From Molanna angustata (lineage: Eukaryota; Arthropoda; Insecta; Trichoptera; Molannidae), in contig OY754984.1 in assembly GCA_963576475.1 (NCBI GenBank), forward strand, positions 17,516,715 through 17,580,714: DNA of 64,000 bases. The letters are read 5' to 3'. The notes under the pieces were generated by a model. It was not told where the DNA came from and did no database searches. It worked only from the letters and a program-made list of their open reading frames with translations. Position 1 is the stretch's first letter; each line of letters starts with the position of its first letter. Below are positions 51,210 through 61,773 of the stretch, in pieces. Position numbers and translations under genes: made by a program.

Positions 51210-51520
51210 CCACATATCATCTAACCGCAATCTTCTTTGTTGGCCCAAGATACGCCAGCGGCACAATATACACATTCTATCCCAAATATTATACAATATT
51301 CTCTCGATCCAAACCTGCCACAATATCTCAAATATAAATTCAATTATTTATCCAATCATGGACTTCCACTCCGATGTACTTGTATCTTAGTGCTCTTATT
51401 CTTTAGTTCTTGTACATACAAAATTTTCTCATACTTTGTAATCTAGTTGGTTGAAAGAAATTGTTTATTGACAATGAGCCCGCCAGTGTACAATATATTT
51501 GTTTATGTACAGAAAGATGA
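51210..51520 (+). mobile_element. LINE 3' UTR with stem-loop end
   Basis: TTGGTTGAAAGAAATTGTTT, then ATTGACAATGAGCCCGCCAG and TGTAC, matches the LINE end at 570-615. The coding part upstream is not readable. It leads into AAAT repeats. Confidence 0.5.
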
Positions 51521-51524
51521 ATAA

Positions 51525-51589
51525 GTTAATAAATAAATGAATGAATAAGTAAATAAATAAATAAATATATAAATAAATAAATAAATATA

Positions 51590-51672
<83 letters not shown>

Positions 51673-51720
51673 ATACAATAAATAAATAAATAAATAAATT
51701 TATAAATAATCTATTAGTTT
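51525..51720 (+). repeat. (AAAT)n microsatellite
   Basis: Long AATAAATAAATAAATAAATA run, probably grown from the tail of the preceding LINE. Confidence 0.9.
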
Positions 51721-51739
51721 TTTAATTAATTAATTATAA

Positions 51740-52240
51740 ATAAATAAATTATGAAGCAAAAATGTGTATAAGGGGAATTGTTTAAGCCCTTAACATTACC
51801 TGTCAGTTGTGAGTTGTGAAACGAGTGAGTTGTGAAACGAGTGAGTTGTGAAACGAGTGAGTTGTGAAACGAGTGAGTTGTGAAACGAGTGAGTTGTGAA
51901 ACGATTGAGTTGTGAAACGAAGGAGTTGTGAAACGAGTGAGTTGTGAAACGAGTGAGTTGTGAAACGAGTGAGTTGTGAAACGAGTGAGTTGTGAAACGA
52001 TTGAGTTGTGAAACGAGTGAGTTGTGAAACGAGTGAGTTGTGAAACGAGTGAGTTGTGAAACGAGTGAGTTGTGAAACGAGTGAGTTGTGAAACGAGTGA
52101 GTTGTGGCCAAATTTACGCAAAATCTTCGCATTAGCAAGCTGAATATTTTCATAGAAAAAAGTAAATAAAGCAGCAAGTATATAATATGTACCGGGGGAA
52201 TATTATTCAGGATCACATCACCACCTCTAAAATGAGTGAG
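51740..52240 (+). repeat. 16-bp tandem array inside a HINE-2-like block
   Basis: Unit GAGTTGTGAAACGAGT, about 18 copies from 51810 to 52106, with a few ATTGAG or AAGGAG variants. Flanks (GGGAATTGTTTAAGCCCTTA before, GTGGCCAAATTTACGCAAAA after) match the unexpanded block at 51030-51200. Since 16 is not a multiple of 3, an open frame cycles through three frames and yields a 16-residue peptide period on the minus strand; the 130-residue frames are artefacts. Confidence 0.85.
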
Positions 52241-52244
52241 TTGT

Positions 52245-52900
52245 ACCCAAAACTAAATACTTTCTTCTACAATATATAACTACCTCTAAAAAATTCGGTT
52301 TGCAAAAAAATCAATTTTAATTAGGTACTCAGTATCGAAATATTTTTGCCTAATACAAAGGATTTATTAAGAAAAGGTTAATTTTTTTAATTTTTGAACA
52401 AATGATATAAATAATTAGTGAGTTCACACTTTTATTTAAACTAAAATCTTAAAATCTCAGGATTTAAAAATTGTAACAGATGAAATAAAAAAAAAGAAAT
52501 GGACGGATGAAAAATCGGATGGACGTTTATGGAAATCATGACGAAACCTAACATCATAGAGCATTTTGCGCATATTATACGAACCAAGCAAAAAAACACA
52601 AATAGTCTTTCTGCGCACCCCAGGTGACGTACTTAAAAAAAGTTTACGGCTGACTATACCTACATTACCGGTGAGATTTTGAAGTATACTATATTATTAT
52701 ACTTAGCTTAGTATTGAAGAGTTAAAATTCACAAAAAAATGTTTATCAGCTCTTTGCTCTACCTACTAAAATTATTCATATTAACCTGGCGAAAATTTTG
52801 AGATACAACACAACTTCATTGGCGTAACCCCAATGGGACAGAGCCCATATTTTGTTAAATTATCTGCACAGGGACGTAACAAACGAAAATCAAATAAACT
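52245..52900. other. No recognised feature
   Basis: AT-rich; ATGAGTGAGTTGTACCCAAA at 52231-52250 is a last diverged terminus of the preceding block. Confidence 0.35.
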
Positions 52901-52907
52901 ACACACA

Positions 52908-53100
52908 TTTTTTGTCTTTTTACTTCAAGCCTCAGCGGGTTCTCTCTGATTTTTTGTCTTTTTTCTTCAAAGCCTCAGCGGGTTCACTCTGATTTTTTGT
53001 CTTCTACTTCAAAGCCTCAGCGGGTTCACTGTAATTTTTTGTCTTCTTACTTCAAAGCCTCAGCGGGTTCACTCTGATTTTTTGTCTTTTTCTGTTATAA
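52908..53100 (+). repeat. ~45-bp tandem repeat, 4 units
   Basis: TTTTTTGTCTT-TACTTCAAAG, then CCTCAGCGGGTTCACTCTGA, four times with small length changes. Confidence 0.85.
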
Positions 53101-53195
53101 TTTCGCTTGTTTTACGTATTTCATTTCATTTTTTTTTATCTATATTGTTATTTCGGAGGCAGATTTCCTGACTAGAAAAAAATCGGAAATAGACC

Positions 53196-53672
53196 TAGCG
53201 GACAAGTCTGGTCCAACCGGCGAAATCAAAACCTTCGTGATTACCCATATAATAATAATAATAATAATAATAATAAACCGTTTATTTGTTGTCATTATTG
53301 TTACATCAAACAAAAAAAAAATATATACAAAATTTTGAACTACAATTGACAACAAAAAGGCTAGTGCTCAGCTGCGCACTACCAGGTATCCCTGGAGTGC
53401 TGCTGGTATTCAGCAAAGCCTTGGGACAACACAAAACATTGAGGACAGACCACATGTCATGACCTATAAAGATTCAATAGTAATTAATAACAAAATAAAA
53501 ATAAAATGTATTTCAAAAATCATGGATATAATTATCATATGGAGTTCTATGACATCTAATTATATTTTTGAACTCCATATTATAATTATATCCCTAACGA
53601 TTACCCATATAATTATATGGGTAATCGTTAGGGTTTTGATTTCGCCGGTTGGACCAGACTTGCCCCCCTGAT
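53196..53672. mobile_element. CAGGGG MITE split by a LINE 3' end
   Basis: The left end (GGACAAGTCTGGTCCAACCG, GATTACCCATAT) is followed by an insert at about 53253-53515. The MITE then resumes at CATGGATATAATTATCATAT and ends CCAGACTTGCCCCCCTG. Near 53591-53640 the ATTACCCATATAATT block is itself doubled as a tight palindrome. Confidence 0.7.
53253..53515 (-). mobile_element. LINE 3' UTR insertion with (TTA)n tail
   Basis: The minus strand reads GAGCACTAGCCTTTTTGTTG ... GTTACAATAATGACAACAAA, then TAAACGG and (TTATTA)n. Only noncoding 3' sequence was copied, as in severe 5' truncation. Confidence 0.55.
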
Positions 53673-53799
53673 TTCATAGATTATATTGGATGAATTTATT
53701 TTATTATTTGAGAAATCACGGGGGCTACCCCGAGCGCTAATTTGTTTTTTTTTTTCTTGGTATATGTGCAAATCGCCCCCTCCACGACGAAAATTTATT

Positions 53800-53985
53800 T
53801 GCCGGAAAAGATACTGTAGATGTCAGTGCCAAAGAGGATAAACACACAAAACCTCAAGGTAGATACAACGTTGGTAGACCCAAACTTCGATGACTATAGA
53901 TAGCGCGCAGCGAGATGTGGAGGCTGTTGATAGATGGAATTGGCGAGGAGGTCAAGACTCTTAACGGGTTGTGGAACCATTAATA
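53800..53985 (+). mobile_element. LINE C-terminal relic (VGRPKLR type)
   Basis: A frame reads PQGRYNVGRPKLR, then after stops WRLLIDGIGEEVKTLNGLWN. It resembles the terminal RR-x-VGRPKLRW-x-D-x-V...AK-LNGL block of the LINE type at 33545. Confidence 0.45.
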
Positions 53986-54077
53986 CGCTTGCGGAATTTT
54001 TTTTGTAATTAATAAACTATGTTATCAATTTGAATATTTCAATTCAGTCCTATAAACGTTTTTAGAACCACTAAACA

Positions 54078-55376
54078 AAACGAGTGGGTTGTAGCCAACA
54101 CTAAACTCTCCACAACATAATAAGCGATCATTTTTTTTTCTTGAAAGGTTGACAATCTCTAAATGCATTTTCATGAAGAACATATTAGATTCTTAAACAA
54201 ATTTAAGATTCCCAGAGGACAAAAGATTGCATAATAAACCATAAGCATAAAAAAATTGTCACGAAACTCATAGTATGCATTTTCTACATGACACCTGTTG
54301 ATAAATTTTAAGTAAAATTTCATTACTTGCAAGATGAGCGTGTATGAGACAGTGTATCAATGTTGATGAGGAGATGTGAATGTGTCAAGATAGAAGAATG
54401 CGGTGTTCGGTTCTCACTGCCTACCCCTTGAGGAAGATAAAAGTGGAGAGTAAAATATACACTTGTCTTAGAGACACATATAATATTCAAACTTTCAGAC
54501 TTACCATCTGTGGCAGAAATTATGTAGCACTCTTTTATAATACAGAGCATGCAGAAATTATAATTATTTCTTCTATGACATTGATCTCTTCAACTCATCG
54601 CATAGAGGATTTAAAGTATCCATTTTGGCCACGTTACCTCATCGCTCTGAGTGATATTACGCACGCTTCACATAACGTCCCATTTCCTTTCAATTTCCAC
54701 TTCCTCCAGCAAATAATATTATGCTACTGATTGTTTTTCTTTTCTCCCAGTTAACCAGTAATACTCATCAAACATTTTTGGCTTACCTATTTGTTGTATT
54801 AATATCTGCTTGTCCTATGTACTACATTGGCTGTATGTTTGTCTTCAATAAATAAAATAAAATAAAATAGAATATGAAGTTGATCACTCAATTTTCTTTC
54901 TGTTATATACATTTTTCATACAAATATAAAATTTATTACACATTGATATGGCAGACCGGAGATTTTTTTTCTTTAAATTTTGACAATCCTTGAATCAATC
55001 TTTGATGAGTGTATTTTTATTGTGTCAAAATTTCAAACACTATAAAAATACCTCGATTTTGCAGACCGTAAGAGCATTTTGAAAATTTGGAAAGATGAAA
55101 TCGTAGAGAAGTAATTAACGGATATCTTTGTAAAACTTATCAGCTCAAGGTCTATGCACTTACACATACATATGATGCTAATATGAAGTCAATCGGACTT
55201 ATAGTTTGGGCTGGGACACAAAAAGGATAAACCATACGGCCTTAATACAAACACATCACGACGAAACTCACATTGTGCACTCTCTACAAGATACCCGTTG
55301 AGAAATTGATGTAAAAATACACTTAAAAAATGTGAAATCATGACTCTCCACTATTCCATAGTGTGGAGAGTAAAAA
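54078..55376 (+). mobile_element. HINE-2 long-type copy, both ends
   Basis: It starts AAAACGAGTGGGTTGTAGCC and CTAAACTCTCCACAACAT. It ends CTCTCCACTATTCCATAGTG then TGGAGAGTAAAA. The outer CTCTCCACA and GTGGAGAG are inverted, and the right side also folds on itself (CTCTCCACTAT/ATAGTGTGGAGAG). Inside are the LINE-T-like tail (54330-54445, TGTCAAGATAGAAGAATGCG, CTGCCTACCCCTTGAGG) and the 54665-54870 retroposed repeat. Confidence 0.7.
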
Positions 55377-55429
55377 CTCAACGCACGTTGTTGGAATCTG
55401 CACCTCCATAGCTATCAAAACTTGGTGAT

Positions 55430-55615
55430 TGAGATTAAAAAGACATTGAGTTTATTTCTCCTTTCTTGACCAATGAGGAAGAAGATAAACATATTTTTTT
55501 AGAGTGTGCTGAGAAACCTAGAACCCGGTCTCTAGGAGTTGAGATCTTCTCTTTGGATCCACTAAATACGGCAGAACGTAGGTACAAGTTTACTGTGTTG
55601 GTGATCCTTTGGACG
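55430..55615 (+). pseudogene. Possible LINE C-terminal motif
   Basis: A plus frame reads FLTNEEEDKHIFLECAEKPR and, further on, AERRYKFTVLVILW. E-E-D-x-H-I-x-x-E-C recalls the Cys/His end of Jockey-type ORF2 (C-x2-C...ED-x-H-x3-EC), but the first cysteines are not seen. Confidence 0.35.
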
Positions 55616-56097
55616 TAAACATTGTACATAATATGTACATCCTTGCACGAATGAATTTAATGTTTTGTCGTTTTCAGCATCTTAATCCTGAATCTAATGT
55701 GTACGAATTCAAACACTGTACTTATTTCATATTTAACAAGCGAGCTATGATAAATTGCTCTCCGTATACAAAATATCATTTAAAAAAAAATCCAATTTGT
55801 TGTACTTGTAACTTTGCCCAGCAGGAATCCTTATCAAATTTATTATTTATTTCAAATTATGTTTTATGTGCTTCTTCGGCGTTATATTTCACTTTGTATT
55901 TTTTTATTTTTTTGCGCTATCTTCTGTTTATCCATAGCATACCGTGGCAATATTTTTGGCAGGGTAAATTTGTTAAGAAATTTCTTTTTTTTTTTCTTTT
56001 TGCATACCCACCACCACTATCTAATTTCATTCTGACCCTCGTGGTTTCCATCACCTGGGCCTTTCTGACAGTCTTATTTCTAATCCGTTTTACATAA
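55609..56097 (+). other. Unrecognised 162-codon open frame
   Basis: Starts with an alternative reading at 55609. It contains KKNPICCTCNFAQQESLSNL, then a long phenylalanine/leucine-rich hydrophobic stretch in T-rich DNA. It may be a decayed LINE Cys-box or chance in low-complexity sequence. I do not call a gene. Confidence 0.2.
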
Positions 56098-56099
56098 AG

Positions 56100-56375
56100 T
56101 GAAGGAATATATTATTATTATCTCCATATACGTAGCGATAAATGAGAAAAATGCCATTTTCAATATACCTTTCGTAGAGTAACGGTGGCTGGTATTATTA
56201 CTAAAAGCAACCTTAACTTAGCGTTCAAATCACGTGCGATATTTTGTATCTATGTGAAGCAGAGGCGACTCAATGGAAATCGAACCGTAGGAAATATGGA
56301 TGTTCGCTCAGGTAAAAAAAGGTTTACTATAACTTTTTGAACGCTGTCGTGCATCCAAAAATATATGGGAATGAT
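56100..56375. other. No recognised feature
   Basis: Nothing found. Confidence 0.35.
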
Positions 56376-56379
56376 AGAT

Positions 56380-56490
56380 CCAAATCATGATCTAGCACAA
56401 GACAAGTGAGTTTAGCTCGATAGAATCAGGAGAGACAAAAACGGTGTCAAAGATAAATAAGAAAGAAGAAGAAAAACTGTAAGCTAGAAG
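56380..56490 (+). mobile_element. LINE-R 3' tail relic
   Basis: AATCATGATCTAGCACAAGA, then AGGAGAGACAAAAACG and AGAAAGAAGAAGAAAAAC, parallels 10140-10237 (AATCCTGATCTGGCACAGGA, AAGGAGAGCTGACCCC, then the GAA tail). Confidence 0.55.
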
Positions 56491-56583
56491 ACCTAGGTTT
56501 TTTGGTGTTGTTTTTTTATTCTATTTTTTGTTTTTTTTGTCTTTTACGTAAATACAATTTTTGGTTGTATATATATTTTTTTT

Positions 56584-56765
56584 GTCGGCCTTCGTGGCTC
56601 AATTGGTTTGGTATCTGACTGCTGATCTAAAGGTCCCGGGTTTCAGTCTGGTTCTGTGAGGAGATTCATATCGTAAGTCTCAAGAATGTGTCAACTTGTT
56701 GTTGGGTACGTGTTAAACAAATATTTGACATAGTACCTGTTAGTTGCCCAAAAAATAGTAAAAAA
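56584..56765 (+). mobile_element. SINE-1, diverged copy with head
   Basis: GTCGGCCTTCGTGGCTCAAT (A box region), GACTGCTGATCTAAAGG, a worn B box (GGGTTTCAGTC), then GTAAGTCTCAAGAATGTG and GACATAGTACCTGTTAGTTG, then CCC. Confidence 0.75.
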
Positions 56766-56769
56766 TATG

Positions 56770-58135
56770 ATAAAAAAAATAAAAATCAAAATTAAAGTCA
56801 TTAAAATAAAATGTGTTCACCAGAACTGTCACAAAATTAGATAATACACTTGTGGTAGTTCTAAATTCATTTTAATTTTATATCATTTTATTAAATCTTT
56901 AGGATAGCGAAATAATATTAATAAATTTGAAATTTCATTAAAATTAAGTGCGTTTTCGGAATTAATGCATATTCTCAATGTTGCGTGATATACCTACTTT
57001 AAAAAAATATTGTCGATTGCAAGTAAATATTTTCTTTATAGCTTGTTAAAAATGATTATTTTACTACCAAGTCACAAATGGTTTGAAAAAAGACGTCTTT
57101 CTTGGCTCCAAAAAAATCGCGAGTGGACTGATTTTAAGCGTGTGGAGTAGCTGTTTCGCAACACCTAAGACCTACAAGTATTTTCCCGAATGATTCCTAG
57201 TCAACGTGACAATATGTCGATGGAAAAGAAAATAAAATATACATCAACGTATCAAGTGACAATTTTCAACGTATGGAAAGACATTATTCAACGTATGGAA
57301 GTGACATTGACACGTTGATGTTTAGAATATTATGGGGAATAATATAGTAGCAGATAGCCGAAAGAGATGGTTATCCTGCCTACGAAACATTCATAAAGAT
57401 TCAAGCAACCTATACTAAGGAGTTGTTTTGCAACATCCAAGTCTTACATGTTTTTTTCCGTATGATCTTTAGGAAATATCTTTCACGACTACAAAAAACG
57501 AAGAAGTAACAACAACAAAAAAACATGACTGATCGATCCATGTGCCCCAAGTCAGCCCTGCGCACATCTCAATGATATTATTATCGCGAATCCCAATAAA
57601 GTTCTCCCGACATTTAGAAACCTATCGTAGTACATTATGAGAAAGGCAAACGGTATCCGACCCTAACTGTACCTCTGGGAATAACTGATGATCGATCTCA
57701 TTGAGAAGGATCCAATCTTGCTCCAGCTGCTGATGCTTGTGGTGGTATACCGGTATATAATAACTAATAACCTAATAACGAATAGGTACCTACTACTTTT
57801 TATATACTTTTATTTTTCTCGTCTGTAACTCGTGGAGAGAACCCGTTATCATTACCTACATCGATCTCTGTCAACAAAATATACATACCTGATTACTTAA
57901 TGTAGGAATTATTAGTTTTTGTATGTAAAATTTTTTTGTGTATTGAACAACGTTAACATTGAAGGACATATTTTAAAATAATATGTGATATTAAAATTTC
58001 TACAACAATGTTACACTGTTGAGTTGAAAATTCGAAATTTTTAAGAATACCTACTTCAAACATCAAATATAGATACATAATATGCATGCAAGCATTTATT
58101 ATCTAATGCTTTGTTAAAATTTGATGTTATAAAAT
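56770..58135. other. Mostly unrecognised; weak direct duplication
   Basis: 57160-57200 (AGCTGTTTCGCAACACCTAA, TACAAGTATTTTCCCG) and 57424-57465 (GTTGTTTTGCAACATCCAAG, TACATGTTTTTTTCCG) are similar and 265 bp apart. Between them CAACGTATGGAA recurs. Nothing else recognised. Confidence 0.35.
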
Positions 58136-58137
58136 AA

Positions 58138-58988
58138 TTTATAATAATAATAATATAATAATAATAATGATAAAACACTCACTAACGATTGGCTTAAAAG
58201 ATCCCAAATTTATGCTGAAACAGAAGGATTTATGATAGCGATACAAGATAGAATCATAAAAACTAAAAATTACTCCAAGCACATTATTAAAGATACATCA
58301 GTAATTGATGACTCTTGTAGACGATGTAATAAAAACAAAGAGACAATAGAACATATAACTGGCGGATGTTCTGCTCTTGCACCAACAGAGTATACACATA
58401 GACATGATAATGTTTGCAAGCAGATACACATCGCTTTAGCAAAAAAATATAATTTAATAGATTCTCCACCACCTTGGTTTCAATATTCCCCATTGGGAGT
58501 TATTGAAAACAACACACTTAAACTTTATTGGAACCGAGATATAATTACAGATAGAACCAACCTACACAATAGATCCGATATAACATTGATTGAGAAAAAT
58601 ACAAAACAAACCCATTTAATTGAAATATCTATTCCTAATACAACAAATTTAGAACAAAAATATACAGAAAAAATTCAAAAATACCTCCCTCTAGCAGAAC
58701 AGATCAAAACCCAATGGGGACAAAATAAAGTTACAATAATACCATTTATTATATCATCTACAGGAGTTGTACTAAAAAATATAAATGAATCTATTAAGAA
58801 ACTTGATCTGCCAAATTTTATAATCACACAGATTCAAAAGAGTGTGATTATAAACACATGCTCGATAGTTCGAAAATTTTTGTCATCACCACCATAAACA
58901 TTATACATAATAACTAATCAACTTGAGAACTCCTCCGTTGTTTAGTTTTTTTACACCGGTTAACCCGTGAAAAGATTGAATAATAATA
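58138..58988 (+). mobile_element. R4/Dong-like LINE fragment in TAA repeats
   Basis: Bounded on the left by (TAA)n (58138-58170) and ending in AATAATAATAA (58979-58989). The coding part is 58173-58897; the short 3' UTR contains CACCGGTTAACCCGTGAAAA. R4/Dong-clade elements carry a restriction-like endonuclease, and Dong is known to sit in TAA repeats, which fits both the domain and the flanks. Confidence 0.75.
58173..58897 (+). pseudogene. R4/Dong-like ORF C-terminus: CCHC and restriction-like endonuclease
   Basis: The frame is open from about 58173 (NDWLKRSQIYAETEGFMIAI) to TAA at 58895-58897. Counting from the ATG at 58232: a zinc-knuckle C29-x2-C32-x8-H41-x4-C46; LYWNRDIITDR (98-108); the endonuclease core at 114-135, RSDITLIE ... 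THLIEISIP; then an LPLAEQIKTQWGQNKVTIIP helix region and STGVV. The role would be nicking the target for reverse transcription. The usual catalytic R-PD...D appears as R-SD...E, so activity is doubtful. The reverse transcriptase is absent. Confidence 0.75.
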
Positions 58989-58989
58989 A

Positions 58990-59235
58990 CTTTATTCCAG
59001 TCCGTGAACAGGGGGGGGGGGTGCAATGCTACACAGACCATATATTTTACATACAAAAGTAAGAACAATTAAAAAAGAAAAACATAGAATGAACAGAATG
59101 AGAAACAATGGAAAAAAAAGATAAAAATATAACGCATTAATATAAACATTATGTAAAATAAAGACAAACACTAGAAAGCCGTAGGTATATCGTCATTCCA
59201 CTAACACCCGCATCCACCTTTGCGACAATTTCGGA
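58990..59235 (-). mobile_element. LINE 3' tail relic
   Basis: TTATTCCAGTCCGTGAACAG then a G run, GCAATGCTACACAGACC; partner of 38230-38335. Followed by unassigned AT-rich text. Confidence 0.4.
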
Positions 59236-59236
59236 C

Positions 59237-59294
59237 ACTGGTGCTCCTGTACTGCTTTTAATATCAGACTTAAAAGCACTACAGGAGCACCAGT
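59237..59294. repeat. 24-bp hairpin with one mismatch
   Basis: ACTGGTGCTCCTGTACTGCT then TTTA (59237-59260), a 10-nt loop, and the complement at 59271-59294 with a single C/C mismatch. It abuts the 3' tail of the next LINE. Confidence 0.7.
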
Positions 59295-60125
59295 AATAAT
59301 AATAATAATAATTTGTATAGCGCCGTTTAATGATTCAAGATCATTCCAAGGGCGCTGTTATTTAGATAGATATTATATTGCTCTACGAAACAAAGCTTTT
59401 TCAGTCCTTTAGAGAAAGTGCTCTTACTATTTGCACTGCGGACATCTAGAGGCAATTTATTCCACTTTACAGGACCACTCACACCAAAGCATCGATCATA
59501 GTAAGCCGCTTTATTGGCTCTGTCCAACTCCTTTAGGGAATTGGTACTCTGTGATCCAGAAGACCTAAGTGTGAGATGCCTCCCAGAGAGAGCTTTTCTC
59601 TGACACAGCTCTTGTATGTATTGTGGCGCTAGGTTATTTAAAGCATTAAACACCGTTAAGCAAATTTTGTATTCAACTCGCTCTGGACACTTCAACCAGT
59701 GCAATTCGTTAAGTAGTGGAGTTATGTGACATCGTTTTTCCGCTCCATAAATGAGCCTTGCCGCTGCATTAAACACCATCTGTAATCTATCGAGCTGATA
59801 CTTTGGCAATACATCATAGATGCCATTACAGTAATCTAGCCGAGACACAACGAATGCATTTATAAGTGTTTTTGTCTCATTTTTGGGCAAGCTTCGACGA
59901 ATGTTTTTCAGATGTCTTAGTTGGAAAAAGCATGAACTGACTGTTTTAGAGATTTGCATGTCAAGAGACAACTTATTGTCTAAGACGGCAAGAGTTTTTC
60001 TCCATTGATGTTAATAGGAGTACTTTCAATGAGGTGCTGTTGCCGTGGTGAAGCTACCCACATAAACTCTGTTTTTGTTGGGTTTAATTTTAGCTTGTTA
60101 TGAGACATCCATAATCCCTCAAGGT
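59294..60125 (-). mobile_element. CR1-type LINE fragment with (TTA)n tail
   Basis: Minus strand: 5' part LWMSHNKLKLNPTKTEFMWV (60030-60125), a frameshift near 59985, then the long frame 59327-59971, then GGCGCTATACAAAT and (TTA)n at 59294-59312. It is 5'-truncated where it meets another LINE at about 60125. Confidence 0.75.
59327..59971 (-). pseudogene. CR1-type ORF2 C-terminal region
   Basis: An intact frame of 214 codons, the post-polymerase part of the ORF2 of CR1-like elements (CR1/L2/Crack/Daphne group). It shows FFQLRHLKNIRRSLPKNETK, FVVSRLDYCNGIYDVLP, DRLQMVFNAAARLIYGAEKR, LNELHWLKCPERVEYKICL, the RHLTLRSSGS block, the WNKLPLDVRSANSKSTF block and KGLKKLCFVEQY before the stop. No catalytic residues lie in this part. 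The long open frame points to relatively recent arrival; the upstream frameshift shows it is dead. Confidence 0.8.
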
Positions 60126-60660
60126 ACGCAGCAATTCAATGTCTCAGCATATCATGAAAACCGTGACATCGTCCCTCCGTAAACATAGCTGAGGCGCTGC
60201 TATGACGCCTATAGCCAAATATTATTCTATAGGTGTCATTGTACTACACCCGAAGTCGTTCCATAGTAGATCTTCTATATGCTGCCCAGATATCGCAGGT
60301 ATACATACTTGTACAAAAAGCGTTAAACAAGTTTCTTTTTACCTCGACAGAGCAATTATAGAATCTACGGGCGAGCATGTTTGAGATTGCGCTTATGCAT
60401 CGTCTTTGCCGTTCGATGTCATCATCGTCGGACAAATCTTCATTGACGATGTGGCCAAGGTACCTGACTTGTCTTGTCCGTCCAAGGCGAGTTCCGTCAA
60501 TATATACTGGAAGAACATTAACAGACTCTCGATCATGCTGGAATACCATTAGTTGGGATTTTTTGCCATTGTACACCATATTGATTTCTTTAGCATATTG
60601 TTCGCATGTATCTGTTTTAATACTCTCAACCCTTTTATGCAAAATTAAAACTCAACTATC
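60126..60660 (-). mobile_element. Second LINE fragment, distinct family
   Basis: The frame 60244-60642 reads CEQYAKEINMVYNGKKSQLM, IDGTRLGRTRQVRYLGHIVN, DLSDDDDIERQRRCISAISN, MLARRFYNCSVEVKRNLFNA and FCTSMYTCDIWAAYRRS. After a stop it continues YNDTYRIIFGYRRHSSASAM then FTEGRCHGFHDMLR to about 60135. This is the RT thumb/connection region with KSQLM and YLGH motifs. The clade is not assigned. The CR1-type fragment is fused at its 3' side. Confidence 0.7.
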
Positions 60661-60664
60661 ATAT

Positions 60665-61235
60665 ATAATCTAAGCTAACACGTTCGTTTTTTTAAAGAAT
60701 ATCAACACACGATTGTCATTAAAGATTCAATTAAAAAAAATATCAATCAAAAACACAGGGATATTCTTATTTGCAAATGAAGCATTATGCAAACATGTAT
60801 TTTCAGTCTTTGTTATTCACATTATGACAAAATAGCTACCGATACAGTTACATAAAATATAAAATGTATGTTTTTTATTAAATCTGTATACATCAATGTG
60901 CACTACGGTGGGTTTTTTGACATAAAGTAATCACTTGCAACCATCCCAAGCAACGAAAAATCTCTAGGTGATTCGGCACAATAGCAAAAAGCAGGTACCT
61001 ACTTGAAGAAAGAAAAAAACAACATAAAACAATTTCTAAAATATTTCTATGAATTGAGACGACATAAAATTCAATATCCTAGATATATCTTCTATATTTC
61101 GATGTCTCTTTCCCAATTTTCAATACATGGTGTAATAGAGGACATTCTTCGGCGGAGTGGATCCAGAAGAAGACAGAGGAAAAGTCGCAGTCACCTACCC
61201 CACTCCATAGGGAACGTTGTAAAGAAGAAGAAGAA
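60665..61235. other. Mostly unrecognised
   Basis: 60915-60965 pairs with 22165-22220 (CNHPK-like reading). The 61003-61242 frame ends in a GAA-run and may be another LINE tail. No firm call. Confidence 0.35.
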
Positions 61236-61239
61236 GACA

Positions 61240-61440
61240 TAAGAGGGACCACGTAGCCAGAATGGACAGTGATAGACTTATGTACGTATTACGTATATAA
61301 CAGCAAATAAAATCCCTTCTGTTCGCCGTCTACCCGAAAGATCAGCCAAGAGATGTAAAGATTGTTGGTCTTCGTCATTTCGGGAGACATAGTTTTTGAA
61401 TTACAGGCCAACAGGTCTACTACATGAAGAAGAAGGGATG
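61240..61440 (+). mobile_element. LINE-G degenerate C-terminal copy
   Basis: GGACCACGTAGCCAGAATGG reads DHVARMDSDRL. Further on VRRLPERSAKRCKDCWSSS corresponds to the GRPP-x-R/TW-x-D/G-SW block. It ends ACAGGCCAACAGGTCTACTA then CATGAAGAAGAAG, like the tails at 17220 and 42300. Confidence 0.5.
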
Positions 61441-61509
61441 ACATAACATAATCTGACCTTGGCTATTTCACAATCAAGCTGATTTTTCTCGAATTAAAGA
61501 ACTTAAAAC

Positions 61510-61730
61510 TTGCCGAGAGAAAATGTGAAGTATTTTTTTCTTTATCTTCTTCTGGTACTGTCAGGATCCCCCGAATTTGGCGATCACTCTGGCGAATCCC
61601 TCTCTATCATGTGTTGCCTGGGATATCTGTTCCACAGTTCTGTAGCCCGTCCGATCTCTAATATTACGCTGCCTGGACATCTGCCTCCTTGCAGTCTCTC
61701 GGCGACCTTTCCTTTTTTCCAATTTTATAT
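61510..61730 (-). mobile_element. LINE ORF2 relic
   Basis: The minus-strand frame RKGRRETARRQMSRQRNIRD, then RTGYRTVEQISQATHDREGF and ARVIAKFGGS-stop, resembles the N-I-x-x-R-T...T-x-x-DRE-x-F-R-x-x-V LINE terminus. Clade unclear. Confidence 0.45.
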
Positions 61731-61773
61731 CTTACCTTTCAGTATTATTATTATCGAAGCAAGTAGTATTCCC

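Noticed and set aside
51726..52216. Two overlapping ~130-codon frames with FTTHSFHNSLVSQLTR repeats
   Set aside because: Consequence of a 16-bp tandem repeat without stops. The same peptide appears in each frame with an offset.
55609..56097. 162-codon frame as a membrane protein gene
   Set aside because: The hydrophobicity comes from T-rich low-complexity DNA. No family motif and no supported start.
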